A DNA stretch of 64,000 bases, taken from the NCBI GenBank assembly GCA_946558465.1, contig CAMNTM010000001.1, forward strand, positions 124,001 to 188,000, written 5' to 3'. Positions 53,954 through 63,918 of the stretch are shown one piece after another. The number at the start of each line of letters is the position of its first letter. Position 1 is the stretch's first letter. Below the pieces are notes generated by a model, which saw only the letters and a list, made by a program, of their open reading frames with translations, had not been told where the DNA came from and searched no databases. The position numbers and the translations under genes were made by a program. The DNA comes from an uncultured Lachnospiraceae bacterium (lineage in GTDB: Bacteria; Bacillota; Clostridia; Lachnospirales; Lachnospiraceae).

Positions 53954-54403
53954 CTACGCTTCCTCTGTCACAATTACCTTAAGCTTTGCCGTAACCTTCG
54001 GATGCAGCTTAACCGGCACCTGGTGTGTTCCGAGAACCTTAATAGTCTCTTTCAGCTGCACCTTCTTTTTATCTATCTCTAGCTCCATCTGTGACTTAAC
54101 CTCTGCTGCAATTTCCTTTGAGGAAATAGAGCCGAACGCCCTGCCTCCCTCTCCGGTCTTAATAGACACCCGAATTTCTCCTGCCTCCAGCTTCTTTCCA
54201 AGCTCTTTTGCAGCCTCATACTGCTCCTGCGCATGCTTTTCCTCGCTGGCCTTCTTAAGCTTTAGATCATTCAGGTTCTTACTGTTAGCTTCCACGCCTT
54301 TCTTCGTCTTCAGAATAAAATTTCTGGCGTAGCCGTCACTTACCTCTACAATCTCACCTTTTTTTCCAAGAGACCTTACATCCTCTGTCAATATTACCTT
54401 CAT
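53954..54403 (-). CDS. rplI: 50S ribosomal protein L9
   Basis: A 149-residue ribosomal protein with the N-terminal RNA-binding lobe (MKVILTEDVRSLGKKGEIVE, VSDGYARNFILKTKKGVEA), a long connecting helix and the C-terminal lobe (KTGEGGRAFGSISSKEIAAE, HQVPVKLHPKVTAKLKVIV). The start is the base after the gdpP stop codon, so translation is coupled. Confidence 0.96.
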   Translation of the reverse strand: MKVILTEDVRSLGKKGEIVEVSDGYARNFILKTKKGVEANSKNLNDLKLKKASEEKHAQEQYEAAKELGKKLEAGEIRVSIKTGEGGRAFGSISSKEIAAEVKSQMELEIDKKKVQLKETIKVLGTHQVPVKLHPKVTAKLKVIVTEEA

Positions 54404-56458
54404 CTATATATCTCCTTCTCTAATCATATCATCAATTACATGTTTCAGCTCCGCCACCGCTCGATTCATATCCGTATGGTCGAACTGCGCGCCTGCCGCA
54501 TTCATGTGTCCGCCTCCGCCAAGACGCTCCATAATAATCTGTACATTTACTTCATCAATAGAACGAGCGCTGACATATATCCTTCCGCTGTATTCCGTAA
54601 GAACGAAAGAAGCCTTAATCCTATTAATGTCCAGCAGCTCATCTGCCGCCTGAGCGCCGATAATTGTAGGACTTTCAATCTCCAGACCTACCCCCTTCGC
54701 AATTGCAAACTTCCGGTAAAATACTTCTGCACTGCTGATAATCTCGGCCTTAGCTCTATAGGACTCTATATCATCCCGGAACATTTTACGCACCAGGGTA
54801 ATGTCTGCTCCGCTTCTTCTAAGAAATGCGGCTGCCTCAAATGTACGCACCCCGGTACGATTCACAAAATTATTCGTGTCAATCATAATACCGGCATACA
54901 TACTGCTCGCCTCCAGCTTGGGAATCTTAATCTCATCCACAATATACTGCAGAACCTCGGACACCATCTCACACGCTGAAGAAGCATACGGCTCAATATA
55001 AGACAGCAGTGCATTTTCAATATTATCACTGCTCTGCCTGTGATGATCCAGTACTACCAATGTCTTAGTAACACTCAAAAGCTCTTCACACTCTGTCATC
55101 TTCGGACGATTCGTGTCTACAACAATTACAAGCGAATCCTCATCTGCTATCTTGAGCGCCTCTTCCGAATTCAAAAACAAATCTTCGGGGTAGGAGGAGT
55201 CCTCCATATATTGAGTATACAGCGGGCGCAGCGATGCAGATACTTCATTGATAACAATGTGTGCATACTTTCCCAGTGCTTTGGCTGCGCGGCAGATTCC
55301 AATTGACGCGCCAAAGGAATCCACATCCGTAAGCTTATGCCCCATGACAAAAATCTTGTCCTTTACTGTAATAAATTCGCGGAGCGCCTCAGCTTTTACA
55401 CGTGCTTTTACACGTGTATTCTTTGATGTCTGCTCTCTCTTTCCGCCGAAATAAGTAATTCCGTGGCAATCCTTGATAACTGCCTGATCTCCTCCTCTGG
55501 CCAGCGCCAAATCAATAGCCGACCGTGCAAAATTATAACTCTGTGCATAAGAATCCTTACTCAGTCCCAGACCAATACTCAACGTAGCCGGAATACCATT
55601 TCCTATATTGACTGATTTTACATCCTCAAGTAAAGAAAATTTATCTGCCTCTAGTTCTCTGAAATACCGCTTTTTAACTGCAATAAAATATTTATCTGAT
55701 TCAAGCTTCTTTACGATTCCGTCAACTCCGGCAACATATTGATTTATCTTCCTGTCTACGAGTGCCATCAAAAGTGACTGGCGGACCTCCTCCACACTGT
55801 TCATCACTTCATCATAGTTATCAATATAGAGAAGTCCCGCAATCAGCCGCTGTTCCTCTGTTTCCTTAATATAACGGTTCAGCTCCGTCACATCCTGAAG
55901 ATATACCGCAATAAAGTATTCCCGCTCCTTCGGAAGCTTCAGAAGCTTCTCCGTCTCACTGAATCCCTCAACAGATACACGCCGCAGCTCTGCCTTATAT
56001 TCACGGTCCTCATAATAAACATCCATCTCAACTACATCATTTTCCTCTTTTGGAAATATACTCCGGTTCAGCTCCGGAATATATTTGCTGAGATATGGCT
56101 CTTTCAGATTTTTCTCTCCAAGTATTTTCTCAAACTGATCATTTCTCCAGACAGTTTTTCCATCCTCCAGAAGAATTGCATACGGCACCGCCAGCTCTTT
56201 AAGAAGCGTATTCTGAACTACTCCGTACTGAGCTGCAAACTCCACCAAGTCCTTCATAACCAGAGATTTGCTGTACAGATACATAATCCCTACTGCAATG
56301 ATATAAATCATTACAAAGATGAACATAAGCGTTCCGGCTCTTTTGTCAATACGGTAAATCCAGATATTCATCGCAAGCAGCAGTACTGCCATAGCTGCAG
56401 GCCAGCGCATATACACACGCAGCGGGCCTTTGAGCTCTACTTTCTGTTTTTCCTTCAT
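54404..56458 (-). CDS. gdpP: Cyclic-di-AMP phosphodiesterase GdpP
   Basis: A membrane phosphodiesterase that degrades c-di-AMP, 684 residues from the ATG at 56458. Two N-terminal helices (AMAVLLLAMNIWIYRI, LMFIFVMIYIIAVGIMYLY) are followed by a PAS-like domain. A degenerate GGDEF follows (ESDKYFIAV where the active loop should be). The DHH domain has metal ligands in DVDSFGASIG, VVDTNRP and LDHHRQSSDN, and DHHA1 has GGGGHMNAAGAQF. The architecture and order are those of GdpP/YybT. It heads the operon. Confidence 0.94.
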   Translation of the reverse strand: MKEKQKVELKGPLRVYMRWPAAMAVLLLAMNIWIYRIDKRAGTLMFIFVMIYIIAVGIMYLYSKSLVMKDLVEFAAQYGVVQNTLLKELAVPYAILLEDGKTVWRNDQFEKILGEKNLKEPYLSKYIPELNRSIFPKEENDVVEMDVYYEDREYKAELRRVSVEGFSETEKLLKLPKEREYFIAVYLQDVTELNRYIKETEEQRLIAGLLYIDNYDEVMNSVEEVRQSLLMALVDRKINQYVAGVDGIVKKLESDKYFIAVKKRYFRELEADKFSLLEDVKSVNIGNGIPATLSIGLGLSKDSYAQSYNFARSAIDLALARGGDQAVIKDCHGITYFGGKREQTSKNTRVKARVKAEALREFITVKDKIFVMGHKLTDVDSFGASIGICRAAKALGKYAHIVINEVSASLRPLYTQYMEDSSYPEDLFLNSEEALKIADEDSLVIVVDTNRPKMTECEELLSVTKTLVVLDHHRQSSDNIENALLSYIEPYASSACEMVSEVLQYIVDEIKIPKLEASSMYAGIMIDTNNFVNRTGVRTFEAAAFLRRSGADITLVRKMFRDDIESYRAKAEIISSAEVFYRKFAIAKGVGLEIESPTIIGAQAADELLDINRIKASFVLTEYSGRIYVSARSIDEVNVQIIMERLGGGGHMNAAGAQFDHTDMNRAVAELKHVIDDMIREGDI

Positions 56459-56532
56459 ATCTTTCAATCCTCTATAACCTGTCTACTGTCACAATAGAAT
56501 TATTATAGCACTTTTTGATAGAAATTAAAAGC

Positions 56533-56577
56533 AAAAAAGAAGAGGCGTTAAAGCCCCTTCCTATCAGCCTCTTCTTT
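56533..56577 (-). terminator. Terminator after galE
   Basis: An 11-bp stem, AAAGAAGAGGC/GCCTCTTCTTT (arms 56577-56567 and 56546-56536), and a T tail on the minus strand directly follow the galE stop codon. Confidence 0.8.
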
Positions 56578-56581
56578 GCTT

Positions 56582-57601
56582 TCAGCTGTTATATCCGTTG
56601 GGATTCTGAGACTGCCATCTCCAAGTATCCTCACACATTTCTTCCAGGCCGCGCTCCGCTTTCCATCCAAGTACCCTGAGAGCTTTACCCGGATCGGCAT
56701 AGCACATAGCGATATCTCCGTCCCGTCTGGGCTTAATCTCATAAGGAATCTCCTTACCACAAGCCTTACCAAATGCTTTTGCCATATCAAGTACGGAATA
56801 TCCCACACCGGTTCCTAAATTAATAATATCCAGTCCCGGATTGGTAAAGATATAATTGATCGCCTTTACGTGGCCCACAGCCAGATCAACAACATGAATA
56901 TAGTCTCTTACACCCGTTCCATCCGGGGTGTCATAGTCATCACCGAATACTCCCAGCTTCTCAAGCTTTCCTACTGCCACCTGTGAGATATAAGGCATCA
57001 AATTATTCGGAATTCCCTTCGGATCTTCACCGATTCTTCCGCTTTTGTGTGCTCCCACCGGATTAAAATAACGGAGAAGAATAACATTCCACTGAGGATC
57101 TGCTTTCTGAGTGTCCGTCATAATCTGCTCCATCATAGATTTTGTCCAGCCATAAGGATTCGTACACTGCCCCTTCGGACATTCCTCAGTAATCGGAATT
57201 ATCTCCGGACTTCCATAGACGGTCGCAGAAGAACTGAACACAATATTCTTTATTCCTGCACTGCGCATTACCCGCATAAGTGTCAGCGTTCCTGTTATAT
57301 TGTTATGATAGTACTCTAATGGCTTCTGTACAGACTCACCTACCGCCTTAAGTGCCGCGCAGTGGATTACCGCGTCAATGCCCTCTTCCCGGAACATCTC
57401 CTCAAGCGCTTTCTCATCCAGCACATCACCCTCATAAAATTTTATCTTCTTTCCCGTCAGTTCCTCTACTCTGTTTATTGATTCTCTAGAAGAATTACTA
57501 AGATTATCATAGACGACAACCTCATACCCTTCATTCAGAAGCTCCAGCGCTGTATGACTTCCAATATATCCTGCTCCGCCTGTAATTAATATCTTTGCCA
57601 T
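56582..57601 (-). CDS. galE: UDP-glucose/UDP-N-acetylglucosamine 4-epimerase
   Basis: An NAD-dependent short-chain epimerase of 339 residues. Start at 57601 (GGAGG 9 nt upstream). The Rossmann loop is [12 protein letters not shown], the catalytic pair is in FSSSATVYG and [11 protein letters not shown] (YxxxK), and the C-terminal [19 protein letters not shown] block reads [17 protein letters not shown]. Lying directly after the N-acetylhexosamine kinase gene, it should interconvert UDP-Gal/Glc and perhaps UDP-GalNAc/GlcNAc in this pathway. Confidence 0.95.
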   Translation of the reverse strand: MAKILITGGAGYIGSHTALELLNEGYEVVVYDNLSNSSRESINRVEELTGKKIKFYEGDVLDEKALEEMFREEGIDAVIHCAALKAVGESVQKPLEYYHNNITGTLTLMRVMRSAGIKNIVFSSSATVYGSPEIIPITEECPKGQCTNPYGWTKSMMEQIMTDTQKADPQWNVILLRYFNPVGAHKSGRIGEDPKGIPNNLMPYISQVAVGKLEKLGVFGDDYDTPDGTGVRDYIHVVDLAVGHVKAINYIFTNPGLDIINLGTGVGYSVLDMAKAFGKACGKEIPYEIKPRRDGDIAMCYADPGKALRVLGWKAERGLEEMCEDTWRWQSQNPNGYNS

Positions 57602-57614
57602 AATTTTCTGCCTC

Positions 57615-58730
57615 CTAACCATTATACTTATTAATAATTTTCTGCATTGTATGCCACTTCTTCTCCATATCTTCAACTAGCTTAAACTGTGTCCGGCATC
57701 TGTCCAGATTTTGATTTTCCCTGTGTATCCTAAAGTAATGGTCCCCTTTCAGATAATCTGTAAGAAAACGCATCCCACATTCAAAGGTTATCGTCTTAGC
57801 GCCCATCGGCATAAGGTCAATTTCCTTTCTTGTAAGTCTTCCGCCGCAGCCCTCAATATATCCCTTTGCATATAAATCAAACAGCTCCATGCTGCAGGAC
57901 ACCTTACTAAGATCCTGCTCATCCTCCGCAGCCGTACTCGCCCCAAAGCGAATTGCATCTCCAAAATCGTTCATTGCAAGTCCCGGCATGACTGTATCCA
58001 GATCAATTACACAGATGCCCTTTCCGGTCTTGTCATCAATCATAATATTATTCAGCTTCGTATCATTATGTGTAACGCGTAAAGGAAGCTCTCCGGCTGA
58101 CAAAAGATCTATAAAGTAATCGGCCACATCTTCATGCCCCAATACAAACTCTATCTCTTTTTGTACAGATGCCGCTCTCCCCATCACATCTTCTGAAACA
58201 GCTCTCTTAAACACTGCAAATCTTGCCTTCGTATCATGGAAACCTTCAATAGTCTCATGAAGTGTATCTGCCGGATAATCTGCAAGCAGACGCTGGAAAT
58301 TTCCAAAAGCTAATGCACTTTCATAAAAATGCTCCGGCTTTTCTACCTTATCATAGCAGGTAGTTCCCTTAATATATCTATAGGAACGCCAATACTCTCC
58401 TTTGGAATCTATAAAATATGGCTTTCCTTCTACCGTAGGAATAATATTTAATGTCTCTCTCTCCGGATCTCCGCCATTTTCCTTAATCCGTTCCTGCAGA
58501 TAAGTTGTCACATTCATAACATTTTCCATGACTTCTTCTGGTTTGACGAACACTTCCTTATTCAATCTTTGGAGGATAATTTTCTTCTTTTCAGGCTCCC
58601 CGGTCTCAAAGGTAAGAAGATAGGTATCATTGATATGGCCGCTGCCATAAGGCCTTTCATCAACCAATATTCCCTCATACTGAAAATTCTCAACCGCTTC
58701 TGTTCTCTCTTCATTTGTTACATGTACCAT
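57615..58730 (-). CDS. N-acetylhexosamine 1-kinase (NahK/LnpB-like)
   Basis: A 371-residue anomeric kinase of the aminoglycoside phosphotransferase fold that phosphorylates GlcNAc or GalNAc at C1. Diagnostic segments are [27 protein letters not shown], the catalytic loop [17 protein letters not shown], the metal site [10 protein letters not shown] and [20 protein letters not shown], all close to the bifidobacterial LnpB. The start ATG at 58730 overlaps the stop of the nucleotidyltransferase gene by one base (GGGAGG upstream). It acts on the HexNAc freed by the GH112 enzyme encoded next door. Confidence 0.92.
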   Translation of the reverse strand: MVHVTNEERTEAVENFQYEGILVDERPYGSGHINDTYLLTFETGEPEKKKIILQRLNKEVFVKPEEVMENVMNVTTYLQERIKENGGDPERETLNIIPTVEGKPYFIDSKGEYWRSYRYIKGTTCYDKVEKPEHFYESALAFGNFQRLLADYPADTLHETIEGFHDTKARFAVFKRAVSEDVMGRAASVQKEIEFVLGHEDVADYFIDLLSAGELPLRVTHNDTKLNNIMIDDKTGKGICVIDLDTVMPGLAMNDFGDAIRFGASTAAEDEQDLSKVSCSMELFDLYAKGYIEGCGGRLTRKEIDLMPMGAKTITFECGMRFLTDYLKGDHYFRIHRENQNLDRCRTQFKLVEDMEKKWHTMQKIINKYNG

Positions 58731-59656
58731 CACATATCCTCCCAAAGATGCCGGGGATAGCTTCCCTCAGCCTTCATTCTCTGTACTGCTGCTTCTACAA
58801 CCGGCTTGTCTTCCCTGTAAGTCACTCCGTACCACTTATCCGCCGACTTAAGTACCGCTACTGACGCCTTTTCTTCTTTCACAAGCGCACTCACAACAGC
58901 CGGAAGGAAGTACTCACACTTCATAGGATCACTTTTAAGACCCTTGTCAAGAAAAGCCGGGAAACCTTTCTTAATTTCCTCCAGTATACTATGAGTGAAT
59001 CCCCACATATTCATAGAAACCGTTGTCTGCGCTGAAACCTGCGTCCACGTCTTTCCGTCATCCTCTGTAAATGCAATTCCTCCGTCACGCTTCTCAATCC
59101 GCGTCCTTTCGTGAATTGCAGTCAATTGTCCATCTGCACTCATATCACAGATTCCACGCGCCACATGTCCATTGTCCGTCACAGTGTTGCCAAGCTGGTA
59201 ACCAACCATTGTATATCGGTATTTTTCATCATCTTCGTGTGCTGACAAATAATCGTAGATAAGCCGGAAAGCTTCCCTTCCATAATAATCATCTGCATTG
59301 ATCACTGCAAACGGCCCTGCAATCTCATTCATACAACACAATACTGCGTGGGCGGTCCCCCAGGGCTTTACCCGTCCCTCTGGAATTTTATAACCCTCTG
59401 GCAGATTCCCAAGCTCCTGATATACATAAGACACTTCCATATATTTTGAGACACGGTCTCCGACAGCCTTTTTAAAATCCTCTTCATTTTCTTTCTTAAT
59501 GATAAAAACTGCCTTTTCAAACCCTGCCCGCTTTGCATCATATATAGAAAAATCCATAATAATGTGGCCCTCGCCGTCTACCGGGTCAATCTGCTTGAGT
59601 CCTCCATAGCGGCTTCCCATTCCGGCTGCCATAATCACCAGCACTGGCTTATTCAT
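58730..59656 (-). CDS. Sugar-phosphate nucleotidyltransferase
   Basis: A 308-residue nucleotidyltransferase with the pyrophosphorylase signature VIMAAGMGSRYGGLKQIDP, the second motif VKPWGTAHAVL and the metal Asp in AVINADDYYG. It is not a HIT-type GalT. Sitting between the phosphorylase and the HexNAc kinase, it probably charges Gal-1-P and/or HexNAc-1-P with UTP, a job done by a GalT-type enzyme in the bifidobacterial operon. Start at 59656 after GAGGAGGAAGCGTG. It has its own promoter after a terminator. Confidence 0.85.
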   Translation of the reverse strand: MNKPVLVIMAAGMGSRYGGLKQIDPVDGEGHIIMDFSIYDAKRAGFEKAVFIIKKENEEDFKKAVGDRVSKYMEVSYVYQELGNLPEGYKIPEGRVKPWGTAHAVLCCMNEIAGPFAVINADDYYGREAFRLIYDYLSAHEDDEKYRYTMVGYQLGNTVTDNGHVARGICDMSADGQLTAIHERTRIEKRDGGIAFTEDDGKTWTQVSAQTTVSMNMWGFTHSILEEIKKGFPAFLDKGLKSDPMKCEYFLPAVVSALVKEEKASVAVLKSADKWYGVTYREDKPVVEAAVQRMKAEGSYPRHLWEDM

Positions 59657-59728
59657 CACGCTTCCTCCTCATTTTGTCTGATCTATCTTGCTTTCTGTCC
59701 TTCTGCATTACGCTCCGGTATCTATTCT

Positions 59729-59757
59729 ATTGTAGAGAAAAACCAGACATTCTGCAA
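59729..59757 (-). promoter_or_regulatory. Promoter of the nucleotidyltransferase-kinase-galE unit
   Basis: On the minus strand TTGCAG (59757-59752), 17 bp and TACAAT (59734-59729) lie between the phosphorylase terminator and the nucleotidyltransferase start. Confidence 0.55.
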
Positions 59758-59761
59758 GTGG

Positions 59762-59806
59762 AAAATGACGAATCGGGAACAGACACTCTCGCCGATTCGT
59801 CATTTT
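59762..59806 (-). terminator. Terminator after the GH112 phosphorylase gene
   Basis: A 15-bp perfect stem (arms 59806-59792 and 59776-59762) with a 15-nt loop. On the minus strand it runs into TTTTCC, so termination may be partial. Confidence 0.75.
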
Positions 59807-59811
59807 TCTAT

Positions 59812-61974
59812 TCACATCTCATACCAGATAATCTCATTTGCCTTCAATTCCACTTGGAAACTGCTTTTATCACCCCGGTATATCGTCGCACTCTGAGGCT
59901 CATAAGTATTGTTCACCACACAATATTTTCTATTCTTTATATATGCATGTACTTCCACATAATAGTTGCTGCTGAACCACTCATGCAGTTTATCTTCCGA
60001 ACCAGAAGCCCATAATACAGCCCTGTACAAAAGTCTGCTATTCGCAAAATTGTATGGAAGGCCGCTGATATAAACACCTCTTCCTTTCCCAAAGCTATTT
60101 GCTGCAAGCTGAACACTTCCGTCTCTCTTCTCTAATACTGTTGTCCCATCAAGCGCATAGATATTTTTCTTACCTTCTCCAAAATCTATCTCCTCCCGAC
60201 AGTCCGCTGTGATAAAATGCTCATGCTCTTCCCAATTATACTTATCTACATTCAGTGTAAGTCCCGTCTCCTTCTCAACACCAAGTATCCCTGAAAGCTG
60301 AAAAAATCTTCCTTCCCATTGATATGCTGCCGGCTCTCCTACTCCGATGAAACCCCCTCCACGGTATACAAAACGCTTTACAGCTGTAAGTACCGTCTCA
60401 TCCTTCCAATTTTCCCCGCCGGTATAGGCTGTATATGCATCTCCTACATTTAAAATAACGTCTATGTCATTAAATACCGCCGGATCAGCTTTTATATCCT
60501 CAAATGAAATATACTTCACATCGAAAGGTGCACCGCTTAACGTCTCTATAACGCCTGAATAAGAATAATTCTTCTGATGATAGATGGCATGATGTACCAT
60601 ATGATTTCCCCAGGCACGCATTCTTCCCCAGCAATTCAGTACTGCCACTTTCTTAACACAATAAGGAGTTGTCCCTTTGATATTTTCATACAGAGTCCGG
60701 AATTCATTACAGACACTTTCCACATAATCTACAAATTCCGGAAACTGCACAGCCAGTTTCAAATAGCCGCCATATCCTATTCTGTCAATCGGCTTCCTAA
60801 GGATAGCTCTTCTTGCTGTCACCCAGTTCACCTTTGCTTCTTTTACCGGGTCGCCTCCCTCATAAAAGGTATCTGGAAAAAAGTAGGGCAGAAAACGTCC
60901 TTCTATATAACGCACTCCTTCTATATCACTTAAAAGCCTCAGCGTTGCACCATTTCCCACACTTCCGACAACTGCATCCAGTCCGATTTCTTTGAATTCA
61001 TCCATGAACGGCTCCATACCGATCCAGTGATCTCCTAAGAACATCATGGCTTCTCTGCCGTATTCATGAGTAATATCAACCATTTCTTTTGCAAGCTTTG
61101 CAACTTCTTTTCTCTGAAATGCCATAAAATCCTTAAATTCTTTGGAGGGTACACGGTATGTATTATTCATATATCCTTGATCGATAATGAACTCCGGCCG
61201 GAATTTATAACCAGCCTCCTTCTCAAACTGTTCCAGAATATAAGGACTTACCGAAGCCGAATACCCGTACCAGTCCACATACTTTTCTCTTGCAAGCTCA
61301 TCGAAAATCAAAGTAAACTGATGGAAAAAAGTTGTATAACGAATCACGTCTACATGAGGATTGTCCTCAATATATTTTCTCAGACGCTTCATAGAATACG
61401 CCTTCGTCTTTGGCTGGCGTACATCAAAGGTCATCTGCTTTTCAACGTTTTTCCAGTCATTGGTCACTGCATTGTACATATGCACCGGATCCCACATAAT
61501 ATATGCGAGAAAGCTCACTGTATAATCATGAAATTCCCTTGCATTAAAAAGAATCACCTCTCCTGCTTCCTCATCATAGCCCCATTCCTCTGGAGATACT
61601 GCCTCGCCTGTAGTACGGTCTATAACCTCCCACCATCTCTTAATATCATCCCGGCAGTTTACCTTCAGCATATCTGGATATAAATGATTCATCAAAGGAA
61701 TTCTCAAAGGATTCTCTGATGCATTATAAAATGGAGTCATTATATACATTTGCTGTATTTCATCCGGATTGGCTTTTGCCCACTCATTATCCTTTCTAGT
61801 CGTATAATAAGTAGAATACACCTTAGCATCCACACCGCGCAGCTCCTCCGGATATTCTGTACCATCGCAGTCCCTGACAGCATCTGCACCCCACTGTTTC
61901 ATAAGCGCAAGTGTCTCCGGCACCACATCTATATCTGTAGGGATTGTAACTCTTCCTGCTGTCTGTACACCCAT
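59812..61974 (-). CDS. 1,3-beta-galactosyl-N-acetylhexosamine phosphorylase (GH112)
   Basis: A 720-residue cytosolic phosphorylase that splits galacto-N-biose and lacto-N-biose with phosphate to Gal-1-P and the free HexNAc. The barrel start is GRVTIPTDIDVVPETLALMK. The general acid Asp is in MMFLGDHWIGMEPF, and further conserved parts are RYIEGRFLPYFFPDTF and NCWGRMRAWGNHMVH. Start ATG at 61974 (GAGGAG upstream). The family also contains galactosyl-rhamnose phosphorylases, but the adjacent HexNAc kinase favours the HexNAc specificity. Confidence 0.93.
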   Translation of the reverse strand: MGVQTAGRVTIPTDIDVVPETLALMKQWGADAVRDCDGTEYPEELRGVDAKVYSTYYTTRKDNEWAKANPDEIQQMYIMTPFYNASENPLRIPLMNHLYPDMLKVNCRDDIKRWWEVIDRTTGEAVSPEEWGYDEEAGEVILFNAREFHDYTVSFLAYIMWDPVHMYNAVTNDWKNVEKQMTFDVRQPKTKAYSMKRLRKYIEDNPHVDVIRYTTFFHQFTLIFDELAREKYVDWYGYSASVSPYILEQFEKEAGYKFRPEFIIDQGYMNNTYRVPSKEFKDFMAFQRKEVAKLAKEMVDITHEYGREAMMFLGDHWIGMEPFMDEFKEIGLDAVVGSVGNGATLRLLSDIEGVRYIEGRFLPYFFPDTFYEGGDPVKEAKVNWVTARRAILRKPIDRIGYGGYLKLAVQFPEFVDYVESVCNEFRTLYENIKGTTPYCVKKVAVLNCWGRMRAWGNHMVHHAIYHQKNYSYSGVIETLSGAPFDVKYISFEDIKADPAVFNDIDVILNVGDAYTAYTGGENWKDETVLTAVKRFVYRGGGFIGVGEPAAYQWEGRFFQLSGILGVEKETGLTLNVDKYNWEEHEHFITADCREEIDFGEGKKNIYALDGTTVLEKRDGSVQLAANSFGKGRGVYISGLPYNFANSRLLYRAVLWASGSEDKLHEWFSSNYYVEVHAYIKNRKYCVVNNTYEPQSATIYRGDKSSFQVELKANEIIWYEM

Positions 61975-62026
61975 TACCTTCACTCCTCATTCCATATTTT
62001 GACCATATATCAGCCGATAATTCTTC

Positions 62027-62905
62027 TTACCCTTTTATACCTCCTGTAATACCACCGATAATCTTTTCAGACAGGAACAGATATAAGATAAACGTAGGTA
62101 AAAATACGATCATAACTGCTGCAAACATTCCGGCCCAGTTACCCGTATACTGCATAGATTCCAGCATTCCGTAAAGTCCTACTGCAACCGGACGAAGCTG
62201 GTCATTATTGGCAAAAATAAGGGACAGGAAATATTCATTCCAGATATTGATGAAATTGAAAATCGTCACTGTCACAATACCTGACTGTGCCATTGGAAAC
62301 ATAATCTTCCAGAATGTCTTCGAAGGAGGACAGCCGTCAATCGCTGCTGCTTCCTCGTAAGTTCGTGATAAATTTGCAAAAAAGGTTAACAGGAAAATAA
62401 TTGTATACGGAATATTAATACCAACATACAAAAAGATAAGTGTTACCTTACTTGCTGAAATATTATTTAAAATTCCCATGTTCGCTACTACACCAAACAG
62501 CGGAAGCACAATCATTGTAATTGGAACACCCATTGCCGATACAAAGCTTGTCTGTATAATTTTATTTCCTAAAAATGTAAACCTTGCCAGAACATACGCC
62601 GCCGGTGCACAGATAAGAACCAAAAGCACACAAGAAACCAACGAATATAATAATGAATTCATAAAAAAAGTCTGTACGCCGCCGGAGCCCCATGCCTGAA
62701 TGTAATTCTCAAAATGCAGGCCTGTTGGAAATTTCAATGCATCTCCTGCAAAAATATCTGCCGTTGTAGACATACTCGCTGCCAAAATCCAGCCCAAAAG
62801 TACGAATATAAATAATGTCCATAAAATAATAATTATATATCCGGGAGCAAGCTTTAATTCTTTTTTTAAATTAAATTTTGTTTTTATTTTGTTTTCTTTC
62901 GCCAT
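62027..62905 (-). CDS. Sugar ABC transporter permease (MalG type)
   Basis: A 292-residue inner permease of a carbohydrate ABC importer of the MalG class. It has six helices (YIIIILWTLFIFVLLGWILA at the start) and the EAA coupling loop YEEAAAIDGCPPSKTFWKIM. Start at 62905 after AGAGAGGAGCAG. It lies 52 nt upstream of the GH112 gene and 15 nt after the partner permease, so the importer and the phosphorylase are on one message. No ATPase gene is nearby; a shared MsmK-like ATPase is likely. Confidence 0.93.
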   Translation of the reverse strand: MAKENKIKTKFNLKKELKLAPGYIIIILWTLFIFVLLGWILAASMSTTADIFAGDALKFPTGLHFENYIQAWGSGGVQTFFMNSLLYSLVSCVLLVLICAPAAYVLARFTFLGNKIIQTSFVSAMGVPITMIVLPLFGVVANMGILNNISASKVTLIFLYVGINIPYTIIFLLTFFANLSRTYEEAAAIDGCPPSKTFWKIMFPMAQSGIVTVTIFNFINIWNEYFLSLIFANNDQLRPVAVGLYGMLESMQYTGNWAGMFAAVMIVFLPTFILYLFLSEKIIGGITGGIKG

Positions 62906-62920
62906 AACTGCTCCTCTCTG

Positions 62921-63826
62921 TTAAAATTCCAAATCATCATCTTTAATTACTGCATTACAAACTGTAAAAATAATAACAATACACAGGCACAATATAATAC
63001 CAATCGCCGCCGCATATCCTGCGTTACGCTCAGTTACCGCGTTTCCTCCTCCGAAGGTATTCATATACATATACTGCGCCGGAACAATCGTTGCCTTATT
63101 TGCGGTAACAGATGAAAATAACTGCGACCATACAAAGAATGCTGCCGTACTTATCGACCACATCGTAATATTAGTCTTAAACACCCCTTTTAAAAGCGGC
63201 AGTGTTATATACCTGAACTGCTGTATCTTATTAGAACCATCAATGGTAGCCGCCTCATAATATTCGGGGCTGATTCTCTCAATTCCGCTCATCCAGATCA
63301 ACATATGATATCCAACCATACCAAAACAATACGCAAACAACAACGCCCAAAATACATTTTCCGGGGCTAGCCACTGAGTTTTAGCCAATTCATGGAATCC
63401 CAGCGTATCTAAAATACCTTTCAAAAGTCCAAACTTAGGACTAAACACATATTGCTTCCACATCGTTGCCAGCGCTACGGCACTTACAATATTCGGAAGA
63501 TAAATGATTGCCCGGAAAAACTTTTTCCCCCGGATTCCGCTCGTAAGAATTACACCAAAAAGCAGTGACAATACCAAAACAATAATACCGCCCAGTAACC
63601 ATATCCGGCCGATATTGAACATAGCCGTTTTGAAAATATCTGTAGTAAACAGCTTCTGATAATTACCGATTCCCACAAACTGCCATGTATCTGCCGTAGA
63701 TGTTACCGCATCTATCTTAAAAAAGCTCATGGCAACAGTCCGGCAGATAGGATATAAAAATACGAGCAAAAACATTATTACTGCCGGCGCAAGAAACCCA
63801 ATTATCATTCCTTTATTTCTTTTCAT
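62921..63826 (-). CDS. Sugar ABC transporter permease (MalF type)
   Basis: A permease of about 301 residues from Met at 63826 (GAGGAGGCGTTCGG upstream). It has hydrophobic helices (GMIIGFLAPAVIMFLLVFLY, LLGGIIVLVLSLLFGVIL) and the EAA loop EYYEAATIDGSNKIQQFRYI. It pairs with the MalG-type permease downstream and should import the disaccharide used by the GH112 phosphorylase. Confidence 0.93.
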   Translation of the reverse strand: MKRNKGMIIGFLAPAVIMFLLVFLYPICRTVAMSFFKIDAVTSTADTWQFVGIGNYQKLFTTDIFKTAMFNIGRIWLLGGIIVLVLSLLFGVILTSGIRGKKFFRAIIYLPNIVSAVALATMWKQYVFSPKFGLLKGILDTLGFHELAKTQWLAPENVFWALLFAYCFGMVGYHMLIWMSGIERISPEYYEAATIDGSNKIQQFRYITLPLLKGVFKTNITMWSISTAAFFVWSQLFSSVTANKATIVPAQYMYMNTFGGGNAVTERNAGYAAAIGIILCLCIVIIFTVCNAVIKDDDLEF

Positions 63827-63849
63827 CCGAACGCCTCCTCTTTGATAAA

Positions 63850-63878
63850 AATATGGTGGCAATGCGTGCCACCATATT
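63850..63878 (-). terminator. Hairpin between binding protein and permease genes
   Basis: A 12-bp stem (arms 63878-63867 and 63861-63850) with a 5-nt loop is followed by TTT on the minus strand. It probably raises the binding protein above the permeases. Confidence 0.6.
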
Positions 63879-63918
63879 CACACTTATTCTCATTTACTTA
63901 CAGTAAATATTTCAATGC